64,000 bases of DNA. It comes from JAWKNZ01 sp041391425 (GTDB lineage Bacteria; Bdellovibrionota_B; Oligoflexia; Oligoflexales; JAWKNZ01). The DNA lies in contig JAWKNZ010000010.1 of the NCBI GenBank assembly GCA_041391425.1, positions 80,902 through 144,901 on the forward strand. The letters are read 5' to 3'. Positions 36,266-46,518 of this stretch are shown piece after piece (position 1 is the first letter of the stretch; each line of letters begins with the position of its first letter). The position numbers and the translations under genes are program-made. Under the pieces are notes generated by a model, which had not been told where the DNA came from, searched no databases, and saw nothing but the letters and a program-made list of their open reading frames with translations.

Positions 36266-37450
36266 ATGAAAATAAACTATCTAAAAAGCATCTCTATCTG
36301 CTTTCTATTTGCAAGCATGGCTTGCCAAAAAGAAAAGGTGGAGGAAAGAACAGAAGCAAAGCGCTATCAGGGATTCTCATTAGCAAGTCAGAATTGTGCG
36401 TCAAACTTTGAAATATTAGACCTTCCTCCAGGGCAAGAAGAGGTAGGCCAAAAGCCAGTCAATGGTATAACCATGGAAGAGATAGAAACCCAATTAAAAG
36501 AGGACGGAGCAACAGGTTGGATCCATGCTGCAATTCCAGCTTATAAGACTTGGGTTTGGACCATAAGACAGAAAAGTAGCTTTTTTAGTAATTATCAATT
36601 CCCGTTAGCTTTCAGCGACAGCAAAGTTGCTGAAACCATGATGACATTAAAACGCCATGACATGATTACTATCAAAGGTGAAATCCTAAAAAATGGAGCT
36701 GCTCATAAGCATATCTTTGTAACAGAAGTTATCGTCAAAAAAAGAATAGACGAAGAAGTCGCTGGAAAGGAAAATTTATACAACAAATACTTTAAGCCAA
36801 ACGAAAAGCGAGACATGTCGATTCCTAATGAGTTAGCCGAAGGCACCTCTGCAATTGTTAAAGTACATTCTATCGATCATGATGGAAAAAGTATGACAGT
36901 TGAGTATAAAGATATGGTTATTCAAGTTATTGTCGATGATCCTTCACTAACAAAAGATCTGTACCGAAACGACAAAATCAAAATTCAATACAGACCTGAA
37001 GTGCATCCACAAAGACCTTTACACTTAGTCCTCGACGTAACCGCAGCAAAGCCTGTCGAAATGATAGACCGTCTTAAAGATATGCACAGAAAAGAAGCTG
37101 TTGTTGAAGGCTGCCTAGTCCTCTTCCCAGTCAGTCCTCAAATCAATCGCAACATCTTTGCACTACTTGAAGTCGATAAATTTGGTGTGATGCGTACTTG
37201 GACTTTAGCTAATTTTGAGCACGGAGAAGATGGATACAGTATGCCTGTCTTTGATAAGATTTCACAAAAACTACAAAATGTATGGGATGCTGACACAGAT
37301 AAGGCCATTAACTTCCGTAATAAAATGCTTAATAGTAATATTCGTGTGCGTGCTCAAGGCACATTAAACATAGTAGCTGCAAACCAGGCAAATCCACAAA
37401 TTTTACTTTCAGGTCCGGAAAAACTACAATTATCCATAATCGGAAAATAA
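36266..37450 (+). CDS. Lipoprotein of unknown function
   Basis: 394 residues with lipobox ASMAC at about 16-20. The body is beta-rich with repeated basic/acidic strands (MITIKGEILKNG, SMTVEYKDMVIQV, NIRVRAQGTLNIV) that look like small OB-fold or barrel modules, about three in series. GAGAGG precedes the ATG. It ends 24 bases before the CCA-adding enzyme and may share its transcript. I do not recognise the family. Confidence 0.6.
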   Translation: MKINYLKSISICFLFASMACQKEKVEERTEAKRYQGFSLASQNCASNFEILDLPPGQEEVGQKPVNGITMEEIETQLKEDGATGWIHAAIPAYKTWVWTIRQKSSFFSNYQFPLAFSDSKVAETMMTLKRHDMITIKGEILKNGAAHKHIFVTEVIVKKRIDEEVAGKENLYNKYFKPNEKRDMSIPNELAEGTSAIVKVHSIDHDGKSMTVEYKDMVIQVIVDDPSLTKDLYRNDKIKIQYRPEVHPQRPLHLVLDVTAAKPVEMIDRLKDMHRKEAVVEGCLVLFPVSPQINRNIFALLEVDKFGVMRTWTLANFEHGEDGYSMPVFDKISQKLQNVWDADTDKAINFRNKMLNSNIRVRAQGTLNIVAANQANPQILLSGPEKLQLSIIGK

Positions 37451-37474
37451 ATTACAACAGGCGGGGGAAGTCTA

Positions 37475-38737
37475 TTGGGACTTTTAAGCCTACTAGAAAG
37501 AAAAAAACTGCATGCCATCAAGGCTCTGAAGATATTAGCCGAGGCGGGATATGAATCCCGCCTCGCTGGTGGCTGCGTTCGCGATATGCTACTTGGCGCA
37601 ACTCCCCAAGATTTTGATATTGCTACAGTCGCTTTACCTGAGCAGATGCTTAAAGCTTTTGCGAAAGAGGGGATAAAAACAATTCCTACCGGCATTGATC
37701 ATGGAACAATCACTGTCGTCATGAAATCAGGCCCAATCGAGATTACAACTTTAAGAAAAGATGAAAGGACAGATGGCCGCCATGCACAGGTAAGTTTTGT
37801 CGACGACTTTCAGATAGACGCATCCAGACGAGACTTTACCATCAATGCCATGTTTGAGGACATGAGTGGACGAATCTATGATTATTTTTCTGGGCAAGAA
37901 GATCTAAAGAATAGACGCCTTCGCTTTGTCGGAGATGCAAAAAAACGCATTCAAGAAGATTATTTACGTATTATGCGCTATTTTCGCTTTCAAGCACGTT
38001 TTTCCTTAAAAGCCAATCAAGATGAGCTCGATGCTATCAAAGAAAATGCCCATGGGCTAAAGCAAATTAGCCAAGAAAGAATAACTGCTGAATTAATAAA
38101 ACTACTCCAATGCGATCTCGTAGGCTCAGTCCTTACAGAAATGATTCAATGTAAAATATTGCCTTATGCTATTCCTAGCCTATCCACCCTAGATAACGAA
38201 ACAATAGCAGCCTTGGATAAATTGCAAACAATAGAAAAAAGCGATCGCGCCATGGCCCGTCTGGCACTAATCCTAAGCCATAAAAATGATAGCAAAGCAT
38301 TACAGCAAATAGCGCATAATCTAAAGCTGACAAAAAAACAAACGGCCCTGGTATTATTTTTATCCCAAGCTCCCAAACATCTATCTCAGCTAAAATCTGA
38401 CGATAATGCGGCAGCAATGGCTTTTATAGACCATGCAGAAGACGCTTGTGGAGAGGGCTCATTCTTTCCATTAGTTGCATCATACATGCAGCAAATGCCT
38501 TTGAGCCCACAGCTAAAAACCCTACTTAATTTTGCTAAAAAAACAGAAAATACAAAAGCACACATAAGAAAGGCACGGCTACCACTCACTGGTGATGATC
38601 TAATTAACAGACTACAGATAAAAAAAGGACCTGAAATTGGTCAAATTCTAAATAGACTAAAAGAAGAGTTTAGAAATGAAAAATGGTCGACAAAAGACGA
38701 AGCTATTGCAATTGCTCATAATCTGATCTCAGAATGA
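37475..38737 (+). CDS. cca: CCA tRNA nucleotidyltransferase / poly(A) polymerase family
   Basis: Adds CCA to tRNA 3' ends, or A-tails RNA in some members. 420 residues: nucleotidyltransferase core with GGCVRD (32-37) and the metal-binding DFD (46-48), RRDFTINAMF, then DYLRIMRYFRFQARF and the helical tRNA-binding part. There is no HD domain at the C-terminus. It starts at a TTG after GGGGGAAG. CCA-adding versus poly(A) activity cannot be separated by eye; an essential housekeeping role is likely as no other copy is visible. Confidence 0.85.
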   Translation: MGLLSLLERKKLHAIKALKILAEAGYESRLAGGCVRDMLLGATPQDFDIATVALPEQMLKAFAKEGIKTIPTGIDHGTITVVMKSGPIEITTLRKDERTDGRHAQVSFVDDFQIDASRRDFTINAMFEDMSGRIYDYFSGQEDLKNRRLRFVGDAKKRIQEDYLRIMRYFRFQARFSLKANQDELDAIKENAHGLKQISQERITAELIKLLQCDLVGSVLTEMIQCKILPYAIPSLSTLDNETIAALDKLQTIEKSDRAMARLALILSHKNDSKALQQIAHNLKLTKKQTALVLFLSQAPKHLSQLKSDDNAAAMAFIDHAEDACGEGSFFPLVASYMQQMPLSPQLKTLLNFAKKTENTKAHIRKARLPLTGDDLINRLQIKKGPEIGQILNRLKEEFRNEKWSTKDEAIAIAHNLISE

Positions 38738-38738
38738 A

Positions 38739-40018
38739 TTAACCAACATTCTTTTTCTGAGTCTTAGAGTGATGTTCATTTTCCCTCTTACGAGATAATG
38801 CTATTTCCTCTACATTCTTCCTTAAATCATCAAACTCATCTAATAAATTACTAAAAATTTCTTTAGTAAGAACAAAAAGATCGCAATAAGATATCGAAGT
38901 AACATCGGCTTTACGAATAGCATCACCCATTAATGCCATTTCACCAAAGCATTGCCCAGAGGCCAAAGTCGCTATGTGATGGCTACCATCATGAACCGAA
39001 ACCTTACCGTGACCAATAATAAACATTTCATCGCCAATTTCTCCGTTATTGATGATCTTCTCAGAAGGGGAGAAATAGACCTGCTTAAGATTTTTGGCAA
39101 TTGCTTTAAGACAAACATGCGAGACATTTTGAAACAAGGCAACATTATTCAACAACTTGATATTCATATATATCTGCAACTCTGCCTGCAATGCCTTAGG
39201 TAGGTCTTTCATGACCTTTATTTCTTCTTGTCCAGCCTGCTTTGATAGCACATGCTGATAAAACTGAAACGCTTGATCTTGAATATTTGCTGGAATTTCG
39301 TAACGGGTTAATAACGAAGTTAATGCCTCTAGCTTTTCATTTTCTTCAGCTTTCCGTTTATCGCTATCAAGCATAATTCTAGAAAATTGACCAATAACCA
39401 ATCCATAAAACCCTACTCCAGTTACCATAACAAACATTGTAAAGAATCTGGCAATATTGTTCTGTGGAGTGATATCACCATAACCGACAGTCGTTAGTGT
39501 CGTAATCGTCCAATAGGTAGCCTCTATATATCCTTCTAAAATATCGCCACCTTCTTTAGGGTTTAATAACGCCCAAAAACAAGCGATCCAGTGGACAACG
39601 ACAAAACAGGCAATTGCCACTAAACCTATTTTTGATTTTTTTTGCACAAATTTATTTTTGCTTCTGTCTTGAATACGCATATAAAGTAAATATCCACGCA
39701 TCACCTAAATAAAGATAACCCTATACTCAACGGGGTAGGTGCTCCTAGCATATGGCTTAAAAGCTGAAGTGGCAGTAGGGAGAACAAATGTAACATTTTG
39801 TCGCCCCATCCCGAAAATCCAGATTTAGAATTTTTATAGCAACGGTATGAATCGATTATAAAAAAAACAGTCAGTGCACACTCAAAAAACCATTCGATGG
39901 TAAAAACAGATTGAAAAAAAGCAATTTTAAAAGGAACCAAAAATAAGACGATGCTAATATTAAGCAATAAGAATAAATCCCAGGTCGTGGTTACGCCCTG
40001 CAAATATTCTGGAGTCAA
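38739..40018 (-). CDS. Cyclic-nucleotide-gated K+ channel (SthK-like), probable single frameshift
   Basis: The first frame (40018-39701) holds the voltage-sensor-like helices S1-S4. The second (39704-38739) holds S5, the pore with the K+ filter TVGYGD (39474-39491), S6 and a C-linker. It ends in a cyclic-nucleotide-binding domain with IINNGEIGDEMFIIGHGKVSV and GQCFGEMALMGDAIRKADV. The two meet at LSLFR/MRGYLLYM with TGATG overlap. One extra G would fuse them to about 426 residues, the size of bacterial CNG channels, so a split channel is less likely. The CNBD has the FGEMAL and RKADV phosphate-cassette residues, implying cAMP/cGMP binding. Confidence 0.85.
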
Positions 40019-40235
40019 TTTATTTAGTTGGTTAAGTGGACTTTTAATACAGCAACCTCATCATTGCCCTTAAAAACTTTTTATCGGCTAAGAGCTGATT
40101 AAATAAACAAAAAATACCTATGGCATCATTACACACACGGAAGATTCGATTTTAATAAAGATAATTACGGAATTTTTTCAGAGACTAAGCTATGCTCCAG
40201 CCTTGTAGGTATAACTTTTGGGAGTACTAAAGTTT

Positions 40236-40935
40236 TTGGATGCTTCGCGTTCGCTCAGCATGACGTGTCGGACGGGATCGTCACCCTGAACGAAGTGAAG
40301 GGTCTCAGATTCGCTCAGCATGACGTGTCGGACGGGATCGTCACCCTGAACGAAGTGAAGGGTCTCAGATTCGCTCAGCATGACGTGTCGGACGGGATCG
40401 TCACCCTGAACGAAGTGAAGGGTCTCAGATTCGCTCAGCATGACTTCGTCACCCTGAACACGGACTGTCACCCTGAACGAAGTGAAGGTCCAGATCGCTC
40501 AGCATGACAAGTTCGTCACCTGAACACGGACCGTCACCCTGAACGAAGTGAAGGGTCTCAGTCACTCAGCATGACAAGTTCGTCACCCTGAACACGGACT
40601 GTCACCTGAACGAGAAGTGATTAGTAGCGTCTGAACAGGATCTGCGTCTCAATTCGCTCAGCATGACAAGTTCGTCACCCTGAACACGGACCGTCACCCT
40701 GAACGAAGTGAAGGGTCTCAGATTCGCTCAGCATGACAAGTTCGTCACCCTGAACACGGACTGTCACCCTGAACGAAGTGAAGGGTCTCAGATTCGCTCA
40801 GCATGACAAGTTCGTCACCCTGAACACGGACTGTCACCCTGAACGAAGTGAAGGGTCTCAGATTCGCTCAGCATGACAAGTTCGTCACCCTGAACACGGA
40901 CCGTCACCCTGAACGAAGTGAAGGGTCTCAGATGC
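40236..40935. repeat. Tandem array of GTCACCCTGAACG-type units (60-bp and 70-bp)
   Basis: Three perfect 60-bp units (40261-40440) containing TCACCCTGAACGAAGTGAAG and CAGATTCGCTCAGCATGACG are followed by about seven 70-bp units with an extra AAGTTCGTCACCCTGAACAC block, two of them degraded. Inverted halves (GTCACCCTGAACG and CGCTCAGCATGAC) make it foldable. Frames read through it on both strands but are only repeat translation. It abuts the damaged 5' end of serB. Confidence 0.85.
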
Positions 40936-40979
40936 AGCATCGTAAATAATTTTAACTCCACCAAAAGCACTCAAATTAA

Positions 40980-41822
40980 CCTTTAAATTCGGGTACAAAT
41001 ATTTTTACGTTATATACATCTCAAGCAGACAGCCTCACTCTACTGCCAATTGTAGGAATTGAATCGATACAGGTAAGATCAAGTGGCTCCTTACACAAGA
41101 TAGAAATTGAAGGTATATCAGAACCCTTAAATCAATCTCTTATTTCATTAGCCAAAAAAGGTGTTTCTTTTGGGATAAAGCCAAAAAATTTTATAGCCAA
41201 AGCCATATTTTTTGATATGGATGCCACCACAATCGGTCAAGAGACAATTAATGAACTTGCAGCTTCTTACAAAAAGAGCAGTGAGGTAAAAAAGATTACG
41301 GAACTAGCCATGCAAGGAAAGCTAGATTTTGAAGATGCATTACGAAAACGCGTAAAAGTTTTAGAAAATGCTCCTGTTTCTATAATCAACCTCACACAGC
41401 CACGCTTAATCATCGAACCCGATTTGATTGATTTTGTTCAATACTGCAAAGATAGAGGAATCCCTTGTTTTTTGATTTCGGGTGGCTTTGTAGAGCTTGC
41501 TGAAGAAATTGCCAGAAAAGCAGGTATGGCTGATTTCCATGCAAATCAGCTACAAGTAAAAAATGAGCGACTAACTGGAGAGCTGCTGGGAGAAATCGTC
41601 GATGCAGAAGCTAAAGCTATTTGGATGCAGAAAAAATGTAAGGACTTAAATCTCTCACTTAAGGAAGTAGTCGCTGTAGGGGATGGTGCCAATGATATTC
41701 CTATGATGTTAAAAGCTGGGTTATCAGTAGGCTATAAACCAAAAGAAATTTTGTATAATAAAGTAAATGCGATAAACCTATCAGGCAGCCATCGCTTTTT
41801 AAAAGATTTCCTATTTGCATAG
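40980..41822 (+). CDS. serB: Phosphoserine phosphatase SerB, 5' end lost
   Basis: Last step of serine synthesis. The frame is open from 40980, after a TAA, but contains no ATG/GTG/TTG before the ATG at 41217. Starting there would remove the nucleophile Asp (codon 41214) of FFDMDATTIGQE, the DxDxT motif, so the true start lies upstream. Further landmarks: LISGGFVELAEEIARKAG, GELLGEIVDAEAKA and VAVGDGANDIPML. The upstream part (SGSLHKIEIEG) looks like the N-terminal regulatory domain. The repeat array ends 45 bases before the open frame and probably replaced the start, or an indel near 40985 shifts it. Confidence 0.8.
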   Translation, partial: PLNSGTNIFTLYTSQADSLTLLPIVGIESIQVRSSGSLHKIEIEGISEPLNQSLISLAKKGVSFGIKPKNFIAKAIFFDMDATTIGQETINELAASYKKSSEVKKITELAMQGKLDFEDALRKRVKVLENAPVSIINLTQPRLIIEPDLIDFVQYCKDRGIPCFLISGGFVELAEEIARKAGMADFHANQLQVKNERLTGELLGEIVDAEAKAIWMQKKCKDLNLSLKEVVAVGDGANDIPMMLKAGLSVGYKPKEILYNKVNAINLSGSHRFLKDFLFA

Positions 41823-41898
41823 GAAAGCTCGCTTTCCATATACGAGCTCCTTGCCATTACCATTATTTTAATTCCATGGGACCTCATCTGCATAGCAA

Positions 41899-42198
41899 TT
41901 AAACTGCAATGCCTTCTTCAAAAAATATTTGAACTGGTTCCGTTAAAAATCTCCCAGCATCCACACAACCAAGCTCCCAAGCTATGGTTGCAACATCCAT
42001 AACGTCGATAGTATCACTCAAATTATATTCGTCCGCGAGAGCATCGAGCACAAACCCAACTAAAATTTCTCCTGATGACGATGCTTCTTTCCAAGATAGA
42101 CCGAAAGGTTTTATAAAATCTAAAAAATTAGCATTTTTATTCATTAAATTAATAAAGTGGCTCTGATATTCATATAGTGTCATACTAATACGTTGCAA
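41899..42198 (-). CDS. Small hypothetical protein
   Basis: 99 residues starting at TTG 42198, seven bases after AAGGAG (ATG 42183 is the alternative). Acidic, helical, no signal peptide; contains FIKPFGLSWKEASSSGEI and VATIAWELGCVDAGRFL. Family not recognised. It is convergent with serB. Confidence 0.5.
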   Translation of the reverse strand: MQRISMTLYEYQSHFINLMNKNANFLDFIKPFGLSWKEASSSGEILVGFVLDALADEYNLSDTIDVMDVATIAWELGCVDAGRFLTEPVQIFFEEGIAV

Positions 42199-42378
42199 TA
42201 GCTGCTCCTTTATAATTGTCTGATAATATAGCAGTGCGGTGCAGAGCTCATTATCTTATCGGAAATCTTTAGCACAACTAAAAATCTATCAAGATAATTT
42301 AAAGACCAATACTTGCGAGTTTAACAAAAATTTAATACACATTAGAGGCAATCTGACGAATTTGGCCTCTGTGTTTTT

Positions 42379-42426
42379 CCGAAAAAACGTCCTCATTATG
42401 AGGAGATAACTTCGATACTTTTTCGG
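42379..42426. repeat. Diverged single copy of the CCTCATTATG hairpin repeat
   Basis: CCGAAAAAACGTCCTCATTATGAG...ACTTTTTCGG: outer arms CCGAAAAA/TTTTTCGG and an inner palindrome CCTCATTATGAGG. It shares GTCCTCATTATG, ATAACT and TAC-TTTTT with the tandem units at 15844-16175. The rest of 42199-42511 shows no gene. Confidence 0.55.
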
Positions 42427-42511
42427 TGCACACTTTGCTGTCTTACTCTTCAGAATACGCCTGAAGCGGCAAAGATCAGCCTAGCGCCAAGGCCCAACAA
42501 AAAGGACAGGC

Positions 42512-43828
42512 ATGCTATTTCAAGAACATACCGACACCGGAGGCCATAAGCCTTTAGCTGAAAGAATACGTCCTACTGAGTTTGGGGAATTATTTGGCCA
42601 GGAAAGTATCTGGACTAACAACAGTCCACTACGGCGATTAGTCGAAAGCGGCAGCTTTACATCGCTTATATTCTGGGGACCCCCAGGATCAGGAAAAACC
42701 ACATTGTCCCGGATGATTGCACGATTTTGTAAAACATCGGTAGTAGAGTTATCAGCTGTACATGCAGGAGTTAAAGAAATACGCGAGCATTTACAAAAAT
42801 CGCAAGTGCGTATTTCCAATGGCCATTCAGCATCTTTTATGTTCATGGATGAAATCCATCGCCTTAGTAAAACCAACAAGACGTTCTTCTACCAGCTCTA
42901 GAAGCCGGAACAATAAAGTTCATTGGTGCAACAACTGAAAATCCGTCTTTTGAAGTTAATCGAGCCATCAACTCCCGTAGCCTGATTTTTCGTTTTGAAA
43001 AACTTAATACCTCAGCCATAAGTACAATATTAAAAAGAGCCCTCAAGCTAGACTACAGCTCTGAAGAAGAAAACCAATCGATCTCTGGAAATAAAACTTT
43101 ATCTGACGAAGCATTAGAAGCCATCGCCCTAAGTGCCTCAGGTGATGCCCGCAAGGCCCTTAATCTATTGGAAGCTGTAATTGCTGCGTATAAAAATCAA
43201 AACGAAGTTTCTCTAGATGACATAAAAAGACTTGGAGATTGCTTAGCACTTTCATATGATAAAAACAGTGATCAGCACTTCGATTTGATATCTGCATTGA
43301 TTAAATCTATTCGAGCAAGCCACCCTGATGCAGGCATATACTACCTCGCAAGAATGCTAGCAGCCGGAGAAGATCCCAATTACATAGCTAGACGTTTACT
43401 CATTGCAGCTAGCGAAGATATCGGTAATGCTAACCCTGGCGCTATTAATCGCCACTAGTGGTGTCCATGCGGCTCAAATATTAGGCATGCCGGAAATTCG
43501 AATTACCTTAGCGCAAGTAGTCACATATTTGGCAGCTTCACCAAAAAGTAATCGCTCTTATATAGCTATAGAAAAAGCTTTAGAAGATGTAAAAAAATTT
43601 GGTGATTTAAATGTACCGTTTTCATTACGAAATGCTTCAACTGACTATATGAAAAGTATTGGTTATGGTAAGGAATACTGTAGCCCTCATGTTGATTTTG
43701 ACAAAGCCAAGACAATGAAATATTTACCAGATAAGTTAACTGGGGCGGTATACTACCACCCTAAAGACACAGGCGTAGAAGGACAGCTCAAGCAAAACCT
43801 AACTCGCCTTCGTCCTACCAAAGATTAA
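42512..43828 (+). CDS. rarA: Replication-associated recombination protein RarA (MgsA), two frameshifts
   Basis: An AAA+ ATPase of the clamp-loader type acting at stalled forks. Joined frames give about 438 residues, close to E. coli RarA (447). Landmarks: PLAERIRPTEFGELFGQ, Walker A GPPGSGKTT (56-64), Walker B FMFMDEIHR, then after a missing C near 42878 IKFIGATTENPSFEVN, SGDARKALNLLE, IRASHPDAGIYYLARM, and after one extra base near 43444 ATSGVHAAQILGMPEIRI. Both breaks are single-base and the corrected protein is complete, so errors are likely. It is 33 bases before purH. Confidence 0.9.
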
Positions 43829-43861
43829 GAATAGATTAAGCAATATAGGAAGCAGCCATCA

Positions 43862-45448
43862 ATGAAAGAGAATCTTATGAAAAAGCATGCATTAATTTCT
43901 GTTTTCAATAAAGAAGGTGTTGCCAAATTCGCCAAGCAGTTAAGCGAACTAGGTTATACCATTCTTTCAACTGGAGGTACTTCCAAACACCTACAAGAGT
44001 CAGGTGTGCAAACACTAGATATAGCATCCTACACCAACTCACCAGAATTTCTGGATGGTAGGGTTAAAACATTGCATCCAAAGATCCATGGAGGCATTTT
44101 ATTTGACCGTAATAATCCGAAACATATTGAGGAAATGGAGCGAATCAACTGTGTTCCTATTGATGTGGTTGTAGTTAACCTTTATCAATTTGAGGAAAAT
44201 GCCATCAAACAAGCTCTTCCTCTAAACGAGGCTATTGAACATATAGATATCGGCGGCCCAACAATGCTACGCGCGGCTGCTAAAAACTGGCAGCATTGCC
44301 TTCCAATCATAGATCCTAGCGACTATAAAGAAGTAGCCTTACACCTCAGCAAAAACAATATATCAGTAGAGTATCGAAAAAAACTCGCTTCAAAAACCTT
44401 TGACTCGATCTCTCACTATGATCATATGATCGCTGCATATATGCTTAATAAAGAACAAGAAGATGCTAAAAACGACGGCTTGTTCCCCCAGACAATCAAT
44501 CTTAAACTTGAACAAGTAAGAAGCCTTCGTTATGGTGAAAATCCCCATCAAAGTGCTGCTCTATATCGCTCAGCAGATACAAAAAATACAGATTTCTCAG
44601 ACCTAATACAATTACAAGGCAAAGAAATTTCTTATAACAATTTATTGGACCTTGATGCTGCCTGTACTTTAGTCAAAGAGTTTAATCAACAACCTTCAGT
44701 TTCCATCGTAAAACATGGTAATCCATGTGGTTGTGCAACATCTTTGCAAGATCCATTAGAAAGCATATACCGCACAGCTTTAAGTGGAGATCCGCAATCT
44801 GCTTTTGGTGGCATCGTCGCCACTAACCAAAGAATCGATAAACAAACCGCAGAGGCAATGTCTGAAATATTTGTTGAATGCATTGCAGCACCTGATTTTT
44901 CTCCTGAGGCTTTAAAAATCTTTGCAAAAAAGAAAAACCTCCGACTTATTCAAGCACCTTGGTTACGCTTAAAAATTTCTGATTCAATTAAAATACGTTC
45001 AATATCAGGAGCTTATCTGTTACAAAGCGATGACTCGGCATTTATGCCGGAATCAGAGTGGAGCTGTGTCACTAAAACACAGCCTACAAACAAGGAAATG
45101 GATGATCTATCTTTTGCAATGAAAGTTGCAAAGCATGTAAAATCAAATGGTATTGTCTTTGCCCACAATTTAAAAACCTTAACTATTGGTGCAGGACAGA
45201 TGAGCCGTATCGATGCACTAAAATTTGCAGCGCAAAAAGCTAAAGAAGAAGGAAAGTCCCTTACGGGAGCAGTAATGGCAAGTGATGCATTCTTCCCATT
45301 TCGTGACTGTGTGGACATGGCAAAATCATTAGGCATTCGCTGTATAGTCCAACCTGGTGGCTCAGTCCGTGACCAAGAATCTATCGATGCTGCTAATGAA
45401 GCTGGTATCGCAATGCTCCATACAGGTGAAAGGCATTTCAAACACTAA
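43862..45448 (+). CDS. purH: Bifunctional AICAR formyltransferase / IMP cyclohydrolase PurH
   Basis: Last two steps of IMP synthesis: formylation of AICAR and ring closure. 528 residues, normal length and uninterrupted. IMP cyclohydrolase domain at the N-terminus (ALISVFNKEGVAKFAKQL, STGGTSKHLQESG, VKTLHPKIHGGIL, NLYQFEENA). Transformylase domain after about 200 with RYGENPHQSAAL, LQGKEISYNNLLDLDAA, VKHGNPCGCAT, GAGQMSRIDAL and IVQPGGSVRDQESI. The start at 43862 has AGGAAG nine bases upstream; 43877 (MKKHAL) is the alternative. It may be transcribed with rarA. Confidence 0.96.
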   Translation: MKENLMKKHALISVFNKEGVAKFAKQLSELGYTILSTGGTSKHLQESGVQTLDIASYTNSPEFLDGRVKTLHPKIHGGILFDRNNPKHIEEMERINCVPIDVVVVNLYQFEENAIKQALPLNEAIEHIDIGGPTMLRAAAKNWQHCLPIIDPSDYKEVALHLSKNNISVEYRKKLASKTFDSISHYDHMIAAYMLNKEQEDAKNDGLFPQTINLKLEQVRSLRYGENPHQSAALYRSADTKNTDFSDLIQLQGKEISYNNLLDLDAACTLVKEFNQQPSVSIVKHGNPCGCATSLQDPLESIYRTALSGDPQSAFGGIVATNQRIDKQTAEAMSEIFVECIAAPDFSPEALKIFAKKKNLRLIQAPWLRLKISDSIKIRSISGAYLLQSDDSAFMPESEWSCVTKTQPTNKEMDDLSFAMKVAKHVKSNGIVFAHNLKTLTIGAGQMSRIDALKFAAQKAKEEGKSLTGAVMASDAFFPFRDCVDMAKSLGIRCIVQPGGSVRDQESIDAANEAGIAMLHTGERHFKH

Positions 45449-45516
45449 GTAAAGTCTCGAAGAGCCTAAACATTAAAGCAAGCACATTCTGAGAAAGTTT
45501 TTATTAGAGGAAAAGT

Positions 45517-46227
45517 ATGAATAGCGAGCAAAAAAAGAGCCAAAAAAAAGAAAACCCATGGATTAACTTGGCTTTTAATATTGTCATCCCAGCGTTAATC
45601 CTATCAAAATTAAGCTCTGAAGCGCGTTTAGGACCTTTTTGGGGTTTCATTATCGCCCTAGCATTCCCTACCGTCTACGGCCTTTACGATTTTATAAAAA
45701 ATCGTAAGTCTAACCTAGTTTCTATATTAGGCTTCGTAAGCATTTTACTAACTGGGGGATTAGGATTGCTGAAAGTTGACGGCATATGGTTTGCGGTAAA
45801 AGAAGCCGCTATTCCAGCTGTAATTGGTATTGCCGTCATAGGCTCTCTAAAAACAAAAAAACCATTAATTAAAAGCCTGCTCTTTAACGAAAATATTATT
45901 AATGTACCTTTAGTAAATGAGGCACTGCAAACAAAAAACAACCAGCAAGATTTCGACAGATTGCTCATTGTAACCACTTGGCTTTTTTCAGCATCCTTTT
46001 TCTTAAGCGCAATTTTAAACTTTGCTCTCGCCCAATACCTCTTAAAAAGCCCTGCCGGCACTGAGGATTTTAATATCGAGTTAGGAAAAATGACGGCCCT
46101 TTCTTACCCGGTCATCGTTCTTCCTTGTATGATTATAACTGGTTTTGCCATGTATAAGCTCATGTCAGGAATTAAGCTATTAACTGGATTAGAATTTGAG
46201 CAAGTATTCAAAGGACAGCATAAATAA
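45517..46227 (+). CDS. Multi-pass membrane protein, VC0807-like
   Basis: 236 residues with five or six hydrophobic helices (about 18-35, 42-60, 67-85, 90-108, 150-172, 195-220) and a cytosolic Lys-rich start. RLGPFWGFIIALAFPTVYGLYDFI matches the VC0807-type uncharacterised membrane family as I recall it. GAGGAAAAG precedes the ATG; it follows purH by 68 bases. Function unknown. Confidence 0.55.
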   Translation: MNSEQKKSQKKENPWINLAFNIVIPALILSKLSSEARLGPFWGFIIALAFPTVYGLYDFIKNRKSNLVSILGFVSILLTGGLGLLKVDGIWFAVKEAAIPAVIGIAVIGSLKTKKPLIKSLLFNENIINVPLVNEALQTKNNQQDFDRLLIVTTWLFSASFFLSAILNFALAQYLLKSPAGTEDFNIELGKMTALSYPVIVLPCMIITGFAMYKLMSGIKLLTGLEFEQVFKGQHK

Positions 46228-46518
46228 CAGGCATTGTTTTAATGAACCTATACTAAAACCCCTAACTACCTGTAATCGTAAATTTAAACTAGACACTCGT
46301 ACCCTTACAATTTAATTTTTATTTTAAAATAGGAGAAATAGTTGAAAAAATACTAGCATTACCAAAGAATTACCATTAGGGAGTAAGTAGTGCTGCACAT
46401 TCCCAGCCGTGTAAACGATGGTTGATATTTAATCAATTTAATGCAGTTGTATCTTCATCAGCAAAACTATTGTTAAATAGTTTATGTATGTATAATTTTT
46501 CTGGAGCTAGGACTTAAA

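Noticed and set aside
39701..40018. A genuinely split K+ channel with separate voltage-sensor and pore proteins
   Set aside because: The second frame has no ribosome-binding site, and one added G gives a normal-length fused channel.
40190..40507. Two long frames on opposite strands through the GTCACCCTGAACG array
   Set aside because: Open only because the unit length is a multiple of three; repeated peptide with no start signal.
40236..40935. Regular 60-70-bp repeats resembling a CRISPR array
   Set aside because: Units are contiguous tandem copies without variable spacers, and no cas gene is near.
14131..42484. CCTGAAGCGGCAAAG shared between about 14131 and 42469
   Set aside because: Fifteen identical bases with no similarity around them; likely chance.
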